Positions 61,463 through 64,000 of a stretch of 64,000 nt of DNA are shown in pieces (within the stretch, counting starts at the first letter, position 1; every line of letters starts with the position of its first letter). The stretch is from NCBI RefSeq assembly GCF_007859765.1, contig NZ_SIHJ01000001.1, positions 434,767 through 498,766 on the forward strand, in the 5' to 3' direction. Source of the stretch: Posidoniimonas corsicana (GTDB taxonomy: Bacteria; Planctomycetota; Planctomycetia; Pirellulales; Lacipirellulaceae). A model generated the notes under the pieces. The model did no database searches, was not told the origin of the DNA, and saw only the letters and a program-made list of their open reading frames with translations. Made by a program: the position numbers and the translations under genes.

Positions 61463-62686
61463 CTACTCGGGCTTCTGATCCGCCGCGTCGAACCGCACCT
61501 TCACCTGCAGGCCGATCCGCTTGGCCGCTTCGGCCAGCTGGGCCTGATCGGTGGTGGTGATCTTGATCCGCACCTCGACGATGGAGCGGTCCTTTGGGGC
61601 CAGCGGGTTGCGGGCGTCGAGGCCGGGGCTGCCGATCACGCTCGATACGTAGGCCACCTCGCCCCGCAGGCCATCCTTGAGCTGCTCGCTAAACGCCGGG
61701 CTGGTAATCGTGGCGCCCTGGCCGGCGAAGATCTCCTGGGCGTCGGCCTCATAGACCTCCGCGACGCACTCGATCTCGCTGACGTCCGCCACGTTCATGA
61801 CCGGCAGCTGCGAGACCAGCTCGCCCGGCTTGGTGAACACCTTCAGCACCGTGTAACGCCGCGGCTGGTCGACGGCGTCCTGGTTGTCGGTAGGCGTGGC
61901 GTCTAGCTCGACGCTGCTCTGGTCGGCGCCGGGCGCCCACAGCACCGACTGGGCGAGCGCCTGCTGCGCGACAGCGATCTCCTTGTCGATCGCTTCCAAC
62001 GCTCCGTTCTTACGCAGGCTGTCGACGCTGACCTCGGCGGCCTCGACGTTGGAGTGCGCCGCCTGCAGCGCGGCCTCGGCCGCCTCGGCCATCGGGGCAA
62101 TGCGCTGCTGGGCGAGCTTGACCTCCGACTCGGCGCGGGCGACGCGGTTCCGCTGCTTGCGGACCTGGTGGTCGGTCACCAACTCGGGGTCCGACTCACG
62201 CAGCTCGACAATCGAGTCGAGTTCGTCGCGGGCGATGGCGGCGGCTTCGTCCAGGTGCTTCACCTGCTCGCTCTGCAGCCGGGCCTCGGCCTGCTTGGCC
62301 TCGGCCTCCTTGACCTTTGCGCGGGCGCCGCGGAGCTGGGCCTCGGCGAGCAGCAGGTCGACGCGTTGCTTCTCGTCGGCCAGGGTGCGACGCGTGCGGA
62401 GCGCCTCGAGCTGCGCGTGGCGGGCGTCGTAGCTGGCCAGCACGCCGAGCAGGCCGTCGGCGGGGGCGGGCTGGTTCTCCACCACCTTCGGGTCGAGCGC
62501 CTTGAGCTTGTCGCCCGGCGTGCCGCTGATGCTGATCACGCCGCCGGCCGGCTGGAGCGTGCCGAGCGCGAAGATCTGTCGGGGTCCGGACTCGACCGGC
62601 TCGGTCGTGTCCGGACCGCCGGGCCGGCACCCCAGCAGCGCCAGCCCGAGGGCGAGGGTCGGCAAGAGTCGGGCTGGGCTTGGCAT
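61463..62686 (-). CDS. HlyD/DevB-type membrane fusion lipoprotein of ABC exporter
   Basis: 407 residues from ATG 62686; GTG 62692 adds two residues. The signal ends at a lipobox (LALGLALLGC), so it is probably lipid-anchored. The adaptor layout is a beta strand (GTLQPAGGVISISGTPGDKL), a long alpha-helical hairpin (RAKVKEAEAKQAEARLQSEQVKHLDEAAAIARDEL, VEAAEVSVDSLRKNGALEAID) and a C-terminal barrel (YTVLKVFTKPGELVSQLPVMNVADVSEIECVAEVYEAD, GQGATITSPAF). It should link the DevC permeases to an outer-membrane channel. It is the first gene of the exporter on the minus strand, but two plus-strand genes separate it from the permeases. Confidence 0.9.
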   Translation of the reverse strand: MPSPARLLPTLALGLALLGCRPGGPDTTEPVESGPRQIFALGTLQPAGGVISISGTPGDKLKALDPKVVENQPAPADGLLGVLASYDARHAQLEALRTRRTLADEKQRVDLLLAEAQLRGARAKVKEAEAKQAEARLQSEQVKHLDEAAAIARDELDSIVELRESDPELVTDHQVRKQRNRVARAESEVKLAQQRIAPMAEAAEAALQAAHSNVEAAEVSVDSLRKNGALEAIDKEIAVAQQALAQSVLWAPGADQSSVELDATPTDNQDAVDQPRRYTVLKVFTKPGELVSQLPVMNVADVSEIECVAEVYEADAQEIFAGQGATITSPAFSEQLKDGLRGEVAYVSSVIGSPGLDARNPLAPKDRSIVEVRIKITTTDQAQLAEAAKRIGLQVKVRFDAADQKPE

Positions 62687-62888
62687 TCGCACGGTCGTGG
62701 CGGGGGCGGAATCAGTCGGGACGAGCGGCCGGGGCGCGGCGTCGCCTCTGCTCTGTCATCGGCAAGCGGCAGGCCCCAGACCCGAGAATGAGCCGGACCC
62801 AGAAGGCTGTCAAGCAAACACCGGGCCGGCGTGTCCGCAGAACCGGCCCTACCGGCACAGGACGCACCGCGCTGGGGCGGCTGGGTGG

Positions 62889-63650
62889 TCAGACGCCGTC
62901 CAGTTCGGCCAGCTCGTCGGGCGAGTGGGGCGCCGGTTCGCCGTAGATGTCGCAGATGGCGTTCTGGGCGGCCCGCTGCTCAGACTCCTTCTTGCTGCGG
63001 CCCCAGGCGGGCGGGAACCGCCGCTTGCCGACCTGAGCGGCCACCTTGAAGCACTTGCAGTGGTCGGGGCCGCGTTCTTCAATCAGCGAGTACGTTGGGG
63101 TGACGCCGTGCTCCCGCTGGGCGAACTGCTGCAGCTGCGACTTGTAGTTGCCGCCGGTCTCGCCCGAGGCGGTCGACTCGATCTCGGGCTCCATGTGGGT
63201 CAGGATGAACTCGGCCGCGGCCTCGCGACCGCCGTCCAAGAAAATCGCGGCGATCAGCGACTCGAACACGTCGGCCAGAACCGACATGGGGACTTCCGGG
63301 CTGGTAGTCATCCCCTTGCCGAGGATCAGGAACGCGTCCAGGCCCAGCGCCTTGCTGATCTTAGCGCAGGTCTGGCGGCTGACGACCACGGACTTCAGCC
63401 GGGTCAGGTCCCCCTCGAGGTAGTCGGGGAACATGTGGTAGAGCCGCTCGCAGACCACCCCGCCGAGGATGGCATCGCCCAGGAACTCCATCCGCTCGTT
63501 CGACTCGAGCCGGTGGTCCGCCCCTGAAGCGTGCGTCAGCGCGGCCTCGAGCAGGCTGAGGTCGGCGAACTGGTAGCCCAGCTTCGCCTGGCACGCCGCG
63601 AAGCGGTCGTCCTCCGGCGGTTCAGCGTCAGGCTTGTCAGTGTCCACCAT
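62889..63650 (-). CDS. rnc: Ribonuclease III
   Basis: 253 residues from ATG 63650 (MVDTDKPDAEPPEDD); the longer frame upstream is Arg-rich and not family-like. The RNase III signature is NERMEFLGDAIL (51-62) with catalytic Glu/Asp, followed by VLADVFESLIAAIFLDGG (second metal site). A C-terminal dsRNA-binding domain runs from about NYKSQLQQFAQREHG to SKKESEQRAAQNAICDIYG. It cleaves double-stranded rRNA precursors and antisense duplexes in the cytoplasm. The final LAELDGV is short and acidic. It is a single gene as far as visible. Confidence 0.95.
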   Translation of the reverse strand: MVDTDKPDAEPPEDDRFAACQAKLGYQFADLSLLEAALTHASGADHRLESNERMEFLGDAILGGVVCERLYHMFPDYLEGDLTRLKSVVVSRQTCAKISKALGLDAFLILGKGMTTSPEVPMSVLADVFESLIAAIFLDGGREAAAEFILTHMEPEIESTASGETGGNYKSQLQQFAQREHGVTPTYSLIEERGPDHCKCFKVAAQVGKRRFPPAWGRSKKESEQRAAQNAICDIYGEPAPHSPDELAELDGV

Positions 63651-63981
63651 AGTATGCTTAATAAGCTTCCGCTTCGCCCGGAGGTCGCACGCTGGTAATC
63701 CGCGTCTGCTGCGAGACGGAGCAGACCGAACCGAGCGACAGGGGGAATCATCGAAGAGCCACCGTCGCCGGCGGCCCGGCACGCCTGCGACGACTCGACG
63801 GTCTGTCGCCTCGCCGTCCGACGGATTGAGGCGGTTGGCGCAAACCCCTGCGACAACTCTACTTCTGTACAGTCAAGCTAACCCGACGCTAGCGGTGAGT
63901 CAATCCGAACCGGCTTGACCGCTCGCTAGCCACCCGCCTACCCGCCAGCCCTCGACCCAGCCCCTCGACGCCCGCCGGCCG
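63651..63981. other. Intergenic region upstream of RNase III
   Basis: 331 bases between divergent genes (rnc and a possible gene at 63982). No RNA gene or repeat is visible and no promoter could be assigned. Confidence 0.45.
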
Positions 63982-64000
63982 ATGATCAACACGCTCTATC
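63982..64000 (+). CDS. Possible start of a coding region running off the window
   Basis: ATG at 63982 opens a frame reading MINTLY up to the window end. Some planctomycete magnesium transporters (MgtE) begin with a very similar MINTLYLPEL-like start, but six residues are not enough to name it. The next bases of the contig would settle it. Confidence 0.25.

Noticed and set aside
1-64000. CRISPR arrays, rRNA genes, prophage or integrase
   Set aside because: No regularly spaced repeats, no rRNA-like sequence and no phage structural or integrase genes were seen; the only mobile DNA is the decayed IS5-type remnants.

Overview
The window is high-GC DNA from a planctomycete, most likely of the Pirellulales/Lacipirellulaceae type. 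The evidence is the gene repertoire: many formylglycine-type sulfatases, PEP-CTERM and dockerin surface proteins, a DUF1559 pseudopilin with an H-X9-DG end, DUF1080, a Rhodopirellula/Verrucomicrobium-type ECF sigma factor with a FecR partner, an FhcC of the tetrahydromethanopterin C1 pathway, and a DUF4914 protein. No rRNA or CRISPR array was seen; there is one tRNA (Ala, TGC).

Layout. 1-11.4 kb: the 3' part of a sulfatase, a bestrophin-like channel, a VIT/VWA surface protein with a GlyGly-CTERM-like tail directly followed by a rhombosortase-like rhomboid protease, a secreted HEFAH zinc-peptidase-like protein, and two exported peptidases (S15/CocE type and M1). 11.5-12.6 kb: decayed IS5-type remnants. 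12.8-27.2 kb: a tightly packed minus-strand operon of six sulfatases with GH95, GH97 and GH117-like enzymes, headed by a divergent XylR/AraC regulator (27.6-28.8 kb). Together these look like a locus for a sulfated, probably algal, polysaccharide without SusC/SusD genes. 28.8-31.5 kb: an inverted copy of the first IS remnant, a glycoside hydrolase pseudogene carrying three in-frame stops, and an unassigned membrane-anchored protein.

32.5-42.1 kb: three PEP-CTERM-type surface proteins (two with dockerin repeats), a small lipoprotein, a DUF1559 pseudopilin, a DUF1080 protein, and an ECF sigma factor translationally coupled to a FecR protein. 43.1-50.5 kb: tRNA-Ala, an HHxxxDG acyltransferase, a second ECF sigma/anti-sigma-like pair, DUF4914, a UPF0173 hydrolase and a secreted DUF6263-like protein. 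50.5-56.8 kb: a Rieske ferredoxin, an NhaC-type antiporter, FhcC, a small membrane protein, MobA, an unknown membrane protein and a cysteine-rich TolC-like lipoprotein. 56.8-62.7 kb: a DevBCA-type exporter (an ATPase fused to a cyclic-nucleotide-binding domain, two DevC permeases and an HlyD-type adaptor), interrupted by two plus-strand membrane genes. 62.9-63.65 kb: RNase III. The last bases may start another gene.

Most interesting points: the side-by-side GlyGly-CTERM target and rhombosortase; the sulfatase/CAZyme island bordered by inverted IS remnants; the recently killed glycoside hydrolase gene; and the exporter ATPase with a fused cNMP-binding domain.
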